A stretch of DNA of 64,000 bases from Variovorax sp. DXTD-1 (GTDB taxonomy: Bacteria; Pseudomonadota; Gammaproteobacteria; Burkholderiales; Burkholderiaceae_C), in contig NZ_RWKH01000020.1 of the NCBI RefSeq assembly GCF_003984625.1, positions 55,052 to 119,051 on the forward strand. The letters run 5' to 3'. Positions 1-8,043 of this stretch are shown piece by piece. The translations under genes and the position numbers were made by a program. Below the pieces are notes generated by a model that made no database searches, was not told the origin of the DNA, and worked only from the letters and a program-made list of their open reading frames with translations. Position 1 is the stretch's first letter; the number at the start of each line of letters is the position of its first letter.

Positions 1-651
1 CGTACCTTCGGTTTTCCCGAATTCCTGTTCATTCTCGAAGCGGCCAAGTGGACGCTGGCGCTCTCGGCCATTGCATTCGTCGGCGGCGCAATCCTCGGCT
101 TGATCATCGCGCTCATGCGCACGTCCGAGTCGGCGTGGGCACGCGGGGTATCGACCACCTTCATCCAGATTTTCCAGGGCACGCCGCTGCTGCTGCAGCT
201 GTTCCTGGTGTTCTTCGGCGCGCCGGTGCTGGGGCTGGACATCAACCCATGGGTTGCCGCGGGCGTGGCGCTCATCCTCAACAGCGCGGCCTTCCTCGGC
301 GAAATCTGGCGCGGCTGCATCGAGGCCGTTCCGCGCGGCCAGTGGGAAGCCGCCGAGGCGCTGAGCCTCAAGTACAGCGCGCGCATGCGCGACGTGGTGT
401 TGCCGCAGGCTTTCAAGATTGCGCTGGCGCCCACGGTCGGCTACCTCGTGCAGATCATCAAGGGCACCTCGCTCGCGGCCATCATCGGCTTCGTGGAGGT
501 CACGCGCGCGGGGCAAATCGTCAACAACGCCACCTTCCAGCCGCTCGTCGTGTTCTCGGTGGTGGCGGCCATCTACTTTGCGATCTGCTGGCCGCTCTCG
601 TTGCTGGCCGGGCGCATGGAACGCAAGCGCGCACAGGCGCTCGCAAGATGA
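1..651 (+). CDS. Polar amino acid-type ABC transporter permease (5' end outside window)
   Basis: This is an inner-membrane permease of the HisM/GlnP family. The reading frame is open from base 1, so the true start and first membrane segment lie upstream. Visible hydrophobic helices and the permease coupling loop (EAAEALSLKYSARMRDVVLPQ, around bases 346-411) identify the family. The C-terminus ends in a short basic tail after the last helix. A binding protein and an ATPase of the same transporter class follow. Downstream sugar-acid catabolic genes suggest that the cargo may be a sugar acid rather than an amino acid, which is inference. Partial gene; family assignment is firm, substrate unknown. 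Confidence 0.9.
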   Translation, partial: RTFGFPEFLFILEAAKWTLALSAIAFVGGAILGLIIALMRTSESAWARGVSTTFIQIFQGTPLLLQLFLVFFGAPVLGLDINPWVAAGVALILNSAAFLGEIWRGCIEAVPRGQWEAAEALSLKYSARMRDVVLPQAFKIALAPTVGYLVQIIKGTSLAAIIGFVEVTRAGQIVNNATFQPLVVFSVVAAIYFAICWPLSLLAGRMERKRAQALAR

Positions 652-693
652 AAACTCCCCCAGTCTTCGCGCACTTCGTGTCGCTTTCGCCAA

Positions 694-746
694 CCCCCTC
701 GCCGGGGGCAACACCAGCGGCCCGGCAAAGCCGGTTCCGCGGTGTT
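694..746. repeat. REP-like GC-rich hairpin element between permease and binding-protein genes
   Basis: The spacer between the permease stop (651) and the binding-protein start (817) holds two hairpins. One is CCCCC/GGGGG at 694-708. The other is compound: outer arms AACACCAGCGG (710-720) and CCGCGGTGTT (737-746), inner stem CCGGC-AAA-GCCGG (722-734). Such elements often stabilise or uncouple segments of transporter mRNAs. That role here is inference. Confidence 0.6.
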
Positions 747-816
747 CCACGAATCGATCGTCAATCACGCTGATTTTTTCTCGTCGCTTCCTTTTCATTT
801 TCAGGAGACACATCCA

Positions 817-1614
817 ATGATCCGTACCACCACCCGCCGCGTTGCGCTGGCAGCCCTTGGCCTTGGCGCCGCGCTCACCGTGTTCGCACCCTTCGCATCC
901 GCCCAATCCGTGGCCGACATCAAGAAGAAGGGCGAGATCACCATCGGCATGCTGGTCGACTTTCCGCCCTACGGCACCACCAACGCGCAGAACCAGCCCG
1001 ACGGCTATGACGCCGACGTGGCCAAGCTGCTCGCGAAAGAGTGGGGCGTCAAAGCCAACATCGTGCCGGTGACCGGCCCGAACCGCATTCCCTTCCTGCT
1101 GACCAACAAGGTCGACCTGCTGGTCGCCTCGCTGGCCATCACGCCCGAGCGCGCCAAGCAGGTGCAGTTCTCGCAGCCCTACGCGGCCGCCACCATCGTG
1201 CTGTACGGCGCCACCAAGACGCCCATCAAGGCTGCAGCCGACCTGAAGGGCCTGCGCGTGGGCGTGGCCCGCGCTTCGACGCAAGACGTGGCGGTGACCA
1301 AGGCCGCGCCCGAAGGCACCGAAATCCGCCGCTTCGACGACGACGCCTCGGCCATGCAGGCGCTGATCTCGGGTCAGGTCGACGCCATCGGCTGCTCGGT
1401 GACCGTGGCGGCGCAAATTGCCAAGCGCGTGCCCGCCGGCAGCTACGAAAACAAGTTCACGCTGGTGCAGCAATCGATGGGCATCGCGATGCGCCCGGGC
1501 CAGGAAGAGCTGCACAAGGCGGTCAACGAGTTCGTTGCCAAGAACACCGCCAATGGCGAGCTCAACAAGCTCTACCAGAAGTGGCTGCAAGCCGACCTGC
1601 CGAAGATGCAGTGA
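817..1614 (+). CDS. Periplasmic solute-binding protein of polar amino acid ABC transporter
   Basis: This is a 265-residue extracellular solute-binding protein family 3 member that captures the ligand in the periplasm for the flanking permease and ATPase. An N-terminal signal peptide (basic MIRTTTRR, hydrophobic core, cleavage near ASAQS at about residue 30) is clear. There is no lipobox Cys. The start at 817 is preceded by CAGGAGA. An upstream in-frame start at 742 would add 25 residues that do not look like a signal peptide and overlap the hairpin element. The ligand cannot be read from sequence. The gene neighbourhood (KguE/K/D-like enzymes) suggests a sugar acid such as 2-ketogluconate, which is inference. 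Confidence 0.9.
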   Translation: MIRTTTRRVALAALGLGAALTVFAPFASAQSVADIKKKGEITIGMLVDFPPYGTTNAQNQPDGYDADVAKLLAKEWGVKANIVPVTGPNRIPFLLTNKVDLLVASLAITPERAKQVQFSQPYAAATIVLYGATKTPIKAAADLKGLRVGVARASTQDVAVTKAAPEGTEIRRFDDDASAMQALISGQVDAIGCSVTVAAQIAKRVPAGSYENKFTLVQQSMGIAMRPGQEELHKAVNEFVAKNTANGELNKLYQKWLQADLPKMQ

Positions 1615-1649
1615 ACCGCAAGGGCTGAAGAAGAAAAGGGAATCCTGGC

Positions 1650-2405
1650 ATGACGACGGAATCGATCATCCGCATGGAAGCGGTCAACAAGTGGTACGGT
1701 GAATTCCAGGTGTTGACCGGCATCGACCTGTCGGTGCGCCAGGGTGAACGCATCGTGATCTGCGGGCCTTCGGGCTCGGGCAAATCGACGCTCATCCGCT
1801 GCATCAACCGGCTCGAAACGGTGCAGAAGGGCCGGATCGTGGTCGACGGCATCGACCTTACGGCCGGCGGCAAGAACGTGGATGCGGTGCGTGCCGAAGT
1901 GGGCATGGTGTTTCAGCAGTTCAACCTGTTTCCGCACCTCACCATTCTGGAAAACTGCACGCTCGCGCCGATGCGCTCGCGCGGCATGAGCAAGGCGCAG
2001 GCGGAAGAGGTGGCCATGAAGTACCTCACGCGCGTGCGCATTCCGGAGCAGGCCAGCAAGTATCCGAGCCAGCTTTCCGGCGGGCAGCAGCAGCGCGTGG
2101 CCATTGCGCGCGCGCTGTGCATGACGCCCAAGATCATGCTGTTCGACGAGCCCACCTCGGCGCTCGACCCCGAGATGGTCAAGGAAGTGCTCGACACCAT
2201 GATCGGCCTGGCCGAAGACGGCATGACCATGCTGTGCGTGACCCACGAAATGGGCTTTGCCCGCAGCGTGGCCGACCGGGTGATCTTCATGGCCGAAGGC
2301 AAGATCGTCGAGCAGGCGCCGCCGCAGGAATTCTTCAGCAATCCGCAGAACGAAAAAACGCGCCAGTTCCTCGGCCAGATCCTGAGCTCGCACCAAGCCC
2401 ACTGA
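1650..2405 (+). CDS. Polar amino acid-type ABC transporter ATP-binding protein
   Basis: This 251-residue cytoplasmic ATPase energises the transporter formed with the two preceding genes. All nucleotide-binding motifs are intact: Walker A GPSGSGKST (about 39-47), signature LSGGQQQR (142-149), Walker B IMLFDEP (162-168) and the switch His of CVTHE (about 199). The family is GlnQ/HisP. Its stop codon overlaps the ATG of the next gene by one base, so the sugar-acid enzymes are translationally coupled to the transporter. That supports a common substrate. Confidence 0.95.
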   Translation: MTTESIIRMEAVNKWYGEFQVLTGIDLSVRQGERIVICGPSGSGKSTLIRCINRLETVQKGRIVVDGIDLTAGGKNVDAVRAEVGMVFQQFNLFPHLTILENCTLAPMRSRGMSKAQAEEVAMKYLTRVRIPEQASKYPSQLSGGQQQRVAIARALCMTPKIMLFDEPTSALDPEMVKEVLDTMIGLAEDGMTMLCVTHEMGFARSVADRVIFMAEGKIVEQAPPQEFFSNPQNEKTRQFLGQILSSHQAH

Positions 2406-3148
2406 TGTCTTTTCAGGTACTGATTTCTCTGTCGTCCTTCGGTGCGGCCGAGGTGGGCCGGCATGGCCAGCTCTGGTGCTCGCAGCTGGCGCTCGAGGCG
2501 GGGGCCGATTCGGTCGAGGTGCGCGGCGAGATGCTGCGCAACTCCGATGCGGAACTGCCTTCTCTGGCAGGGCTGGCGTCTGTGTATTCCAGCCCCGAAG
2601 GCCTCTGGGCCGAAGGCGGCTGGCTCGACAGCGCCGCACTGGCGCGCGGCATTACCGCCGCAACCAGGCTGGGCGCCAAACGGCTCAAGATGTCGATCGG
2701 CGATTTTCGTGCGTCGTCTCACGGGTCGCTTTGGGGCCTGAAGGTGCAGCTTGCCGAGACGCGTGTCGAACTGCTGATCGAAAACGACCAGACGGTGCGC
2801 GCCGGCACGCTGCCCGCGCTGCAGACCTTCTTCGACGTGGCCGACCGTGCCGGCGTCGAACTCGGCATGACCTTCGACATGGGCAACTGGCACTGGCTGG
2901 GCGAGTGCCCGCTGCAGGCGGCACAGGCGCTTGCGCATCGCGTGCGCTACGTGCATTGCAAGGGCGCGCAGCGCCTGCCGCACAAGTGGGTGGCGGTGCC
3001 GCTGGGCGACTCGGCCGCGCCGTGGCGCGCCGTGCTGCGCGCGCTGCCGGCCGATGTGCCGCATGCCATCGAATACCCCCTGGTGGGTGACGACCTGCTG
3101 GCCGTCACACGCACGCAAATCGATTTCATCCGCTCCGCGCGAGCTTAG
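2405..3148 (+). CDS. KguE-like sugar phosphate isomerase/epimerase family TIM-barrel protein
   Basis: This is a 247-residue protein of the xylose-isomerase-like TIM-barrel superfamily. Barrel-type acidic and His residues are visible, such as LLIENDQT, FDMGNWHW, YVHCKGAQR and the terminal HAIEYPLVGDD. In Pseudomonas the comparable gene kguE opens the 2-ketogluconate operon kguE-K-T-D, and its exact reaction is unclear. Here it precedes a PfkB kinase and a 2-hydroxyacid dehydrogenase in the same order. The start is the ATG overlapping the ABC ATPase stop by one base. The enzymatic role is inferred from fold and context only. Confidence 0.7.
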   Translation: MSFQVLISLSSFGAAEVGRHGQLWCSQLALEAGADSVEVRGEMLRNSDAELPSLAGLASVYSSPEGLWAEGGWLDSAALARGITAATRLGAKRLKMSIGDFRASSHGSLWGLKVQLAETRVELLIENDQTVRAGTLPALQTFFDVADRAGVELGMTFDMGNWHWLGECPLQAAQALAHRVRYVHCKGAQRLPHKWVAVPLGDSAAPWRAVLRALPADVPHAIEYPLVGDDLLAVTRTQIDFIRSARA

Positions 3149-3154
3149 AAATAC

Positions 3155-4108
3155 ATGACTGAACCGACCGCTTTCGACGTTGCCCTGTTCGGCGAGGCCA
3201 TGCTGCTGCTCGTGGCCGACCGGCCCGGCCCGCTGGAAAACGCAGAGGCGTTCTACAAGCGCACTGCCGGTGCCGAGACCAATGTGGCCATCGGCCTTTC
3301 GCGCCTCGGCCTCAAGGTGGGCTGGGCCAGCCGGCTCGGCACCGACTCGATGGGGCGCTATCTGATTGCGACGATGAAAGCCGAGGGCATCGACTGCTCG
3401 CACGTGATCTGCGACCCCGCGCAGCGCACCGGATTCCAGTTCAAGGGACGGGTCACCGATGGCAGCGATCCGCCGGTCGAATACCACCGCAAGGGGTCGG
3501 CCGCGAGCCACATGGGCCCGGCCGATGTCGATGAAGCCTGGCTGCGTTCGGCGCGCCACCTGCATGCCACGGGCGTGTTCCCGGCCATCTCCGACACCAG
3601 CCTGCAGGCGGCGCTCAAGACGATGGACGTGATGCGTGCAGCTGGCCGCACCATCTCGTTCGACACCAACCTGCGGCCCACGCTCTGGCCGTCGACCGAC
3701 ACCATGCGCCACTGGATCAACGAGCTGGCCTCGCGCGCCGACTGGGTGCTGCCCGGCATCGAAGAGGGTCTGCTGCTCACCGGCCATACCCAGCCCGAAG
3801 ACGTGGCGCGCTTCTACCGCGAGCGCGGTGCCAAGCTGGTGGTCGTCAAGCTCGGTTCCGAAGGCGCCTACTACGACAGCGACGTGGCCGGCACCGGACG
3901 CATCGAGGGTTTTCCGGTGAAGGAAGTGGTCGATACCGTGGGCGCGGGCGACGGCTTTGCGGCCGGCGTGGTGAGCGCACTGCTCGAAGGCAAGAGCGTG
4001 CCCGAGGCCGTGCGCCGCGGTGCCTGGATCGGCGCACGCGCGGTGCAGGTGCTGGGCGATACCGAAGGCTTGCCGACGCGCGCCGAACTTGAAGAAGCAG
4101 GACTCTGA
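3155..4108 (+). CDS. PfkB-family sugar kinase (2-ketogluconate/2-keto-3-deoxygluconate kinase-like)
   Basis: This 317-residue ribokinase-family kinase phosphorylates a sugar or ketoaldonate with ATP. The N-terminal GEAMLLL and the substrate glycines (GAETNVAIGLSRLG) match the PfkB N-terminal signature. The C-terminal DTVGAGDGFAAG (about 261-272) carries the catalytic Asp and anion hole. It lies 6 bp after the TIM-barrel gene and 2 bp before the dehydrogenase gene, so all are one operon. By analogy with kguK the product would be 2-ketogluconate-6-phosphate. 2-Keto-3-deoxygluconate kinase is an equally good reading of the sequence alone. Confidence 0.8.
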   Translation: MTEPTAFDVALFGEAMLLLVADRPGPLENAEAFYKRTAGAETNVAIGLSRLGLKVGWASRLGTDSMGRYLIATMKAEGIDCSHVICDPAQRTGFQFKGRVTDGSDPPVEYHRKGSAASHMGPADVDEAWLRSARHLHATGVFPAISDTSLQAALKTMDVMRAAGRTISFDTNLRPTLWPSTDTMRHWINELASRADWVLPGIEEGLLLTGHTQPEDVARFYRERGAKLVVVKLGSEGAYYDSDVAGTGRIEGFPVKEVVDTVGAGDGFAAGVVSALLEGKSVPEAVRRGAWIGARAVQVLGDTEGLPTRAELEEAGL

Positions 4109-4110
4109 CA

Positions 4111-5094
4111 ATGACCGACAAGAAGAACGTGCTTGTCTTCAGGGCGCTGCCCGAAGACCAGCTCGCGCGCCTGCAGGCCGCGCACCATGTGACCGTTGCC
4201 GATCCGCGCAAGGAGCCGGAGGCCTTTGGCGCCGCGCTCGGCACCGCGAACGGACTGATCGGTTCGAGCTACAACATCGACGCCGCGCTGCTCGATGCGG
4301 CGCCCCAGCTCAAGGTGATCTCGAGCGTATCGGTCGGTATCGACAACTATCCGCTGGCCGAGCTGCACAAGCGCGGCATCGTGCTGTGCCACACGCCCGA
4401 CGTGCTGACCGAGACGGTGGCCGACACGGTGTTCGCCATCTTGATGGCCACGCAGCGCCGCGTCGTCGAGCTCTCGAACCTCGTGCGCGAAGGCCGCTGG
4501 ACCAAGAACATCGGCGAAGAGTTCTTCGGCACCGACGTGCACGGCAAGACGCTGGGCGTTCTCGGCTTTGGCCGCATCGGCCAGGCCGTGGCACGGCGCG
4601 CGGCGCTGGGTTTCGGCATGCCGGTGCTCTACCACTCGCGCCGGCCGGTCGACCTGGCCGCGCAGGCGCCCGAGCTGCAGGGCCGGGCCACGCATACACC
4701 GCTTGACGAACTGCTCTCGCGTTCGGACATCGTGCTGGCGATGCTGCCGCTGACCGATGCGACGCGCGGCATGATCGATGCCGGCTTCTTTGCACGCATG
4801 AAGCCGGGGGCGTCTTTCATCAATGGCGGCCGTGGAGCCACCGTGAACGAAGCTGCCTTGCTCCACGCGCTTGACCATGGCACGCTGCGCGCCGCCGGTC
4901 TCGACGTGTTTGCGAAAGAACCGCTGCCCGCCGATTCGCCGCTGCGCACCCATCCGCGCGTCACGCCGCTGCCGCACATTGGTTCGGCCACGCATGAGAC
5001 GCGGCATGCGATGGCGGAGCTGGCAACCACGAACCTGCTGCAGGTGTTGGCCGGCGAGAAGCCGACGGCGCCGTACGACACGGCGGCTGCATGA
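4111..5094 (+). CDS. D-isomer-specific 2-hydroxyacid dehydrogenase (KguD/GhrB-like 2-ketoaldonate reductase)
   Basis: This is a 327-residue NAD(P)H-dependent reductase. It has a Rossmann motif VLGFGRIGQAVARRA near the middle and the family catalytic Arg (NGGRGATVNE), Glu (FAKEPLP) and His (PLPHIGSATHE). The family reduces glyoxylate, hydroxypyruvate or 2-ketogluconate (and its 6-phosphate). The operon with a ketoaldonate-type kinase argues for 2-ketogluconate-6-phosphate reduction to 6-phosphogluconate, as for KguD. A role as glyoxylate/hydroxypyruvate reductase cannot be excluded. Confidence 0.85.
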   Translation: MTDKKNVLVFRALPEDQLARLQAAHHVTVADPRKEPEAFGAALGTANGLIGSSYNIDAALLDAAPQLKVISSVSVGIDNYPLAELHKRGIVLCHTPDVLTETVADTVFAILMATQRRVVELSNLVREGRWTKNIGEEFFGTDVHGKTLGVLGFGRIGQAVARRAALGFGMPVLYHSRRPVDLAAQAPELQGRATHTPLDELLSRSDIVLAMLPLTDATRGMIDAGFFARMKPGASFINGGRGATVNEAALLHALDHGTLRAAGLDVFAKEPLPADSPLRTHPRVTPLPHIGSATHETRHAMAELATTNLLQVLAGEKPTAPYDTAAA

Positions 5095-5110
5095 GGCCCT
5101 CGAGGATTTT

Positions 5111-5211
5111 CTCCCTCCCCTTCCGGGGGAGGGCAGGGGTGGGGGCAAGCGGCGTACCCAATGCGCGCTCTGCCTGCCCCCATCCCAACCTTCCCCCAGC
5201 GGGGGAAGGAG
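5111..5211. repeat. Inverted pair of REP-like elements upstream of the LacI gene
   Basis: Two related GC-rich elements face each other, about 5111-5149 and 5173-5211. The right copy forms a 9-bp perfect stem CCTTCCCCC-AGC-GGGGGAAGG (5189-5209). Its 3' arm overlaps the Shine-Dalgarno AAGGAG (5206-5211) of the regulator gene starting at 5219, so folding could hide the ribosome-binding site. The hairpins are seen directly; the regulatory effect is inference. Confidence 0.65.
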
Positions 5212-5218
5212 CAAATCC

Positions 5219-6244
5219 ATGAACCCGAGCGGGCGCGCCACCATCGCCGATGTCGCCGAAGCCGCAGGCGTCTCCAAAGCCACCGTCTCGCGTTTTCTCA
5301 ACCACCGCGAACGCTTGCTGAGCCGCGACATCGCAGCGCGCGTCGAGGCAGCCATTGCCAAGCTGGCCTACACCCCCAGCCCCATGGCGCAGGCACTGAG
5401 CCACGGTCGCTCGCGCCTCATCGGCCTGATCGTGGCCGACATCACCAACCCGTATTCAGTGGCGGTGCTGCGCGGCGCCGAGAAGGCCTGCCAGGACGCG
5501 GGCTACCTGGTGATGCTGTTCAACCTGGGCAACGAGAGCGAACGCGAGCGCGAGGCCATCGATGCGCTTGCGGGCTACCAGGTCGACGGCTTCATTCTCA
5601 ACACGCTGGGGCGCGGCAGCAACGTGGTCGATGCGGTCACGCTGCACGGCAAGCCCGCGGTGCTGGTCGACCGGCGGCATGCCGGCATGCACACCGATTT
5701 CGTATCGCTCGACAACCATTCGGCCATGCGGGACACCTGTGGCCATCTGGTCGAAGGCGGCTACCGCGAACTGCTCTACGTGACCGAGCCGCAGAAGGGC
5801 GTGAGCTCGCGGCGTGAACGCACCGCCGCCTTCGGTGCCTGCGTGGCTGCGCACGAGCCGCGCGTGGCGGGCGAGGTGTTCGAAAGCGTCGAGGGAGAAA
5901 GCGACGCGCTGGACGAAGCCTTGCGCGCCTTGCATCGGCGCGCAAAGCGAGGGCGCCGTGCGGCGGTGGTCGCGGGCAATGCGGTGGTCACGCTGCGTGT
6001 CGCACAGGCCATGGCGCGCCTGGGGTGGCAATTCGGGCAGGAGCTGGGCTTTGTCGGCTTCGACGACCCGGAGTGGGCTTCGCTCATCGGCCCCGGCCTG
6101 AGCACCGTGGCACAGCCCACCGACGCCATCGGCCGCTGCGCCGCTACGTGCCTGATCGAACGGCTGCAGGGGCTGGATGTGGCGGCTCGCCAGCTGCTGC
6201 TGCCGGGGCAGCTGGTGGTGCGGGGCTCATCTCAGCCGGCATAA
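5219..6244 (+). CDS. LacI-family transcriptional regulator (PtxS-like by context)
   Basis: This is a 341-residue regulator. The N-terminal helix-turn-helix is classical: TIADVAEAAGVSKATVSRFL at about residues 8-27. A hinge (YTPSPMAQAL) and a periplasmic-binding-protein-like effector domain (LIGLIVADITNPY onward) follow. The ATG at 5219 is chosen because AAGGAG lies just upstream and the HTH then sits at its usual position. In Pseudomonas the LacI protein PtxS represses kgu genes, and this protein closes an equivalent gene set. The promoter of the ABC/kgu-like operon lies outside the window, so no operator could be inspected. The 3' end overlaps the convergent HNH gene by about 100 bp. Confidence 0.9.
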   Translation: MNPSGRATIADVAEAAGVSKATVSRFLNHRERLLSRDIAARVEAAIAKLAYTPSPMAQALSHGRSRLIGLIVADITNPYSVAVLRGAEKACQDAGYLVMLFNLGNESEREREAIDALAGYQVDGFILNTLGRGSNVVDAVTLHGKPAVLVDRRHAGMHTDFVSLDNHSAMRDTCGHLVEGGYRELLYVTEPQKGVSSRRERTAAFGACVAAHEPRVAGEVFESVEGESDALDEALRALHRRAKRGRRAAVVAGNAVVTLRVAQAMARLGWQFGQELGFVGFDDPEWASLIGPGLSTVAQPTDAIGRCAATCLIERLQGLDVAARQLLLPGQLVVRGSSQPA

Positions 6245-6542
6245 CGGCCGGCACAGCGGCGGAGCGATCCGCAACGCCGACGAGGCGGCTGAGCTCGACC
6301 CGCTCGGCAATCCAGCGCTGAAAATTTCGTTCGGCCTGCAGCTTGAACTCGTTGCGCGTGCGGTTGCAGATGGCGTGGGCAAGGCGCCGGTGCTTCTGCT
6401 TGCGAACGCCGCCCAGCGTCGAATCGTTCAGGTGTTCGATGGTGGCCGAGTCAGGCGTGCTGCGAGGCTCCGCAAAATCCATCGGCAAGCCGCACCAGTG
6501 GCAGTTGTTGCCGAAGGAAGAGCGCAGGGCCTGCACGCTCAT
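6144..6542 (-). CDS. Small HNH-endonuclease-like protein
   Basis: This 132-residue protein has a compact HNH-like zinc module. CHWCG (Cys 14 and 17) provides a CxxC pair, followed by a conserved ATIEHLNDS segment and then HAICNRTRN with the last Cys-Asn. The order resembles McrA/HNH nucleases. The last 40 residues are Ala/Pro-rich and are encoded in sequence that overlaps the convergent LacI gene, so they are probably unconstrained tail. It sits 27 bp after the RidA gene at the end of the minus-strand amidoligase-type operon. No cognate methylase or toxin partner is visible. Nuclease activity is inferred from motif order only. Confidence 0.6.
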   Translation of the reverse strand: MSVQALRSSFGNNCHWCGLPMDFAEPRSTPDSATIEHLNDSTLGGVRKQKHRRLAHAICNRTRNEFKLQAERNFQRWIAERVELSRLVGVADRSAAVPAVMPAEMSPAPPAAPAAAAGEPPHPAPAAVRSGT

Positions 6543-6569
6543 GGCTGTGGCTGCCCGCGTTGGAGCCGG

Positions 6570-7028
6570 TCAGCCGACTTCGGCGACCAGGTCGATCTCG
6601 ACGCAGGCGCCCAGCGGCACCTGTGCCACGCCGAACGCGCTGCGTGCATGCGAGCCCTTTTCGGCGCCGAACACCTCGGCAAACAGCTCGCTGGCGCCAT
6701 TGGTCACCAGGTGCTGCTCGGTGAAGGTGCCGACGGAGTTGACCAGGCTCATGACCTTGACGATGCGCGTGATCTTGTTCAGGTCGCCCACGGCCGCGTG
6801 CAGCGTGCCCAGCAGGTCGATGGCAATGGCGCGCGCGGCCTGCCTGCCTTCTTCGGTGCTGATGTTTGCGCCGAGCTGGCCGGTCCAGACCTTGCCGTCC
6901 TTCTTGGCGATATGGCCCGACAGAAAAACCAGGTTGCCGGTGCGCACGAAGGGCACATAGGCCGCGGCGGGGGCGGCGACCGGGGGCAGGGTGATACCGA
7001 GGCTGGAAAGCTTGTCGTAAACGCTCAT
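6570..7028 (-). CDS. RidA (YjgF/YER057c/UK114) family protein
   Basis: This is a 152-residue member of the long RidA subgroup. Family features include FLSGHIAKKDGKVWTGQLG, the regularly spaced ARAIAIDLLGTLHAAVGDL and C-terminal ARSAFGVAQVPLGACVEID. The Arg of ARSAFG corresponds to the position that binds carboxylates in RidA enamine/imine deaminases. These proteins hydrolyse reactive enamines produced by PLP enzymes. The ATG overlaps the stop of the upstream transglutaminase gene (ATGA, 7025-7028), so the two are translationally coupled. This hints at a shared nitrogen-metabolite pathway. Confidence 0.9.
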   Translation of the reverse strand: MSVYDKLSSLGITLPPVAAPAAAYVPFVRTGNLVFLSGHIAKKDGKVWTGQLGANISTEEGRQAARAIAIDLLGTLHAAVGDLNKITRIVKVMSLVNSVGTFTEQHLVTNGASELFAEVFGAEKGSHARSAFGVAQVPLGACVEIDLVAEVG

Positions 7029-8017
7029 TGGAGATCCTTGTCCGAGGGTTGCGATTGAATTTGCGATTGTGTCTGTGATTGTGACTGCGCCGCTTGCGCC
7101 GCCTGCGTGCGCAGCTCTTCGATGGGTTGCACCGTCACGCCCACCTTGAGCGTGTGGCGCGCGCCGCCATGCAGCACGCCGCGCATGGGCGACACGTCGG
7201 AATAGTCGCGTCCGATGGCAAGCGCGACGTAGTCTTCGCCCGGCTGGCGGCCGTTGGTGGGATCGAACTCGGCCCAGCCGCCGGCGCTCTCGGGGCCGTC
7301 GCCTTCGCCGGGCAGGTACACCGACACCCAGGCATGCGAGGCGTCGGCGCCCACCAGCCGCGGCTGGCCGGGTGGCGGTTGCGTGAGCAGGTAGCCGCTC
7401 ACGTAGCGCGCGGGCAGGCCCATCATGCGAAAGCAGGCAATCATGATGTGGGCGAAGTCCTGGCACACGCCCTTGCGCTGCGCGAGCGCTTCGACCGCAG
7501 GCGTACTGATCTCCGTGCTGTCCGCCTCGTAGGCAAAGTCGCGGTACATGCGCTCGGTGAGTTCCATCGCCACGTCGAAGGTCGGCCGCTCGGGCGCGAA
7601 GCTTGCGCGCGCATAGGCCGCAAAGTCGTCGTGGCGGTGCACGTAGGGCGACGGAAAAACAAACTCGGAGGCCGGATCGAAGGTGGCGTCCTTGCGGTAG
7701 CGGAAACGCTCGCGAACGGCCTCCCAGGGCAGGTCGCGCGCGACGGCCGGCGAAAGCACAGGCGCCGAGGTTTCGACCACGCTTTCGGCAGTGACCACGA
7801 GGCTGTCGTGCGTGGCCTCGAGCGCAAAGAAGGCGCGGGTGTTGCCGTACACGTCGGGCAGTTCGTTGCGCTGCGCGGGCTGGGGTTCTATAGCGAGCTT
7901 GTGGCTCACCAGCCGCTGCGAGGCGGTGGCCAGCGGCTTCAGGTGGGCCAGGTGCTGCGCCGTTTCGACCGGGGGCGAATACTCGTAGCGGGTTTCGTGC
8001 GTGACGTGAAGAAGCAT
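7025..8017 (-). CDS. Transglutaminase-like cysteine protease/amidase family protein
   Basis: This 330-residue protein has an N-terminal beta domain (MLLHVTHETRYEYSPPV) and a transglutaminase core. The triad is visible: Cys185 in RKGVCQDFAH, His228 in DASHAWVSVY and Asp252 in EFDPTNG. Such proteins occur beside circularly permuted ATP-grasp and alpha-E genes and are proposed to cleave or transfer amide bonds. The C-terminal 30 residues are a low-complexity Gln/Ser repeat (QSQSQTQSQIQSQ) outside the fold. The start at 8017 gives the conserved LLHVTHETRY opening. The frame is open further upstream, but that extension overlaps the lipoprotein gene and looks random. Confidence 0.9.
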   Translation of the reverse strand: MLLHVTHETRYEYSPPVETAQHLAHLKPLATASQRLVSHKLAIEPQPAQRNELPDVYGNTRAFFALEATHDSLVVTAESVVETSAPVLSPAVARDLPWEAVRERFRYRKDATFDPASEFVFPSPYVHRHDDFAAYARASFAPERPTFDVAMELTERMYRDFAYEADSTEISTPAVEALAQRKGVCQDFAHIMIACFRMMGLPARYVSGYLLTQPPPGQPRLVGADASHAWVSVYLPGEGDGPESAGGWAEFDPTNGRQPGEDYVALAIGRDYSDVSPMRGVLHGGARHTLKVGVTVQPIEELRTQAAQAAQSQSQTQSQIQSQPSDKDLQ

Positions 8018-8043
8018 GGGGTTCCTGCTGGGGCTAGCTGGGG

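Noticed and set aside
742..816. Upstream extension of the binding-protein gene to 742
   Set aside because: It would place about 25 residues encoded by the hairpin spacer before a normal signal peptide; the ATG at 817 has a good ribosome site.
1913..4111. A 732-codon minus-strand frame opposite the ABC ATPase/kinase genes
   Set aside because: It spans several real plus-strand genes, is low in recognisable motifs and has the composition of a GC-rich shadow frame.
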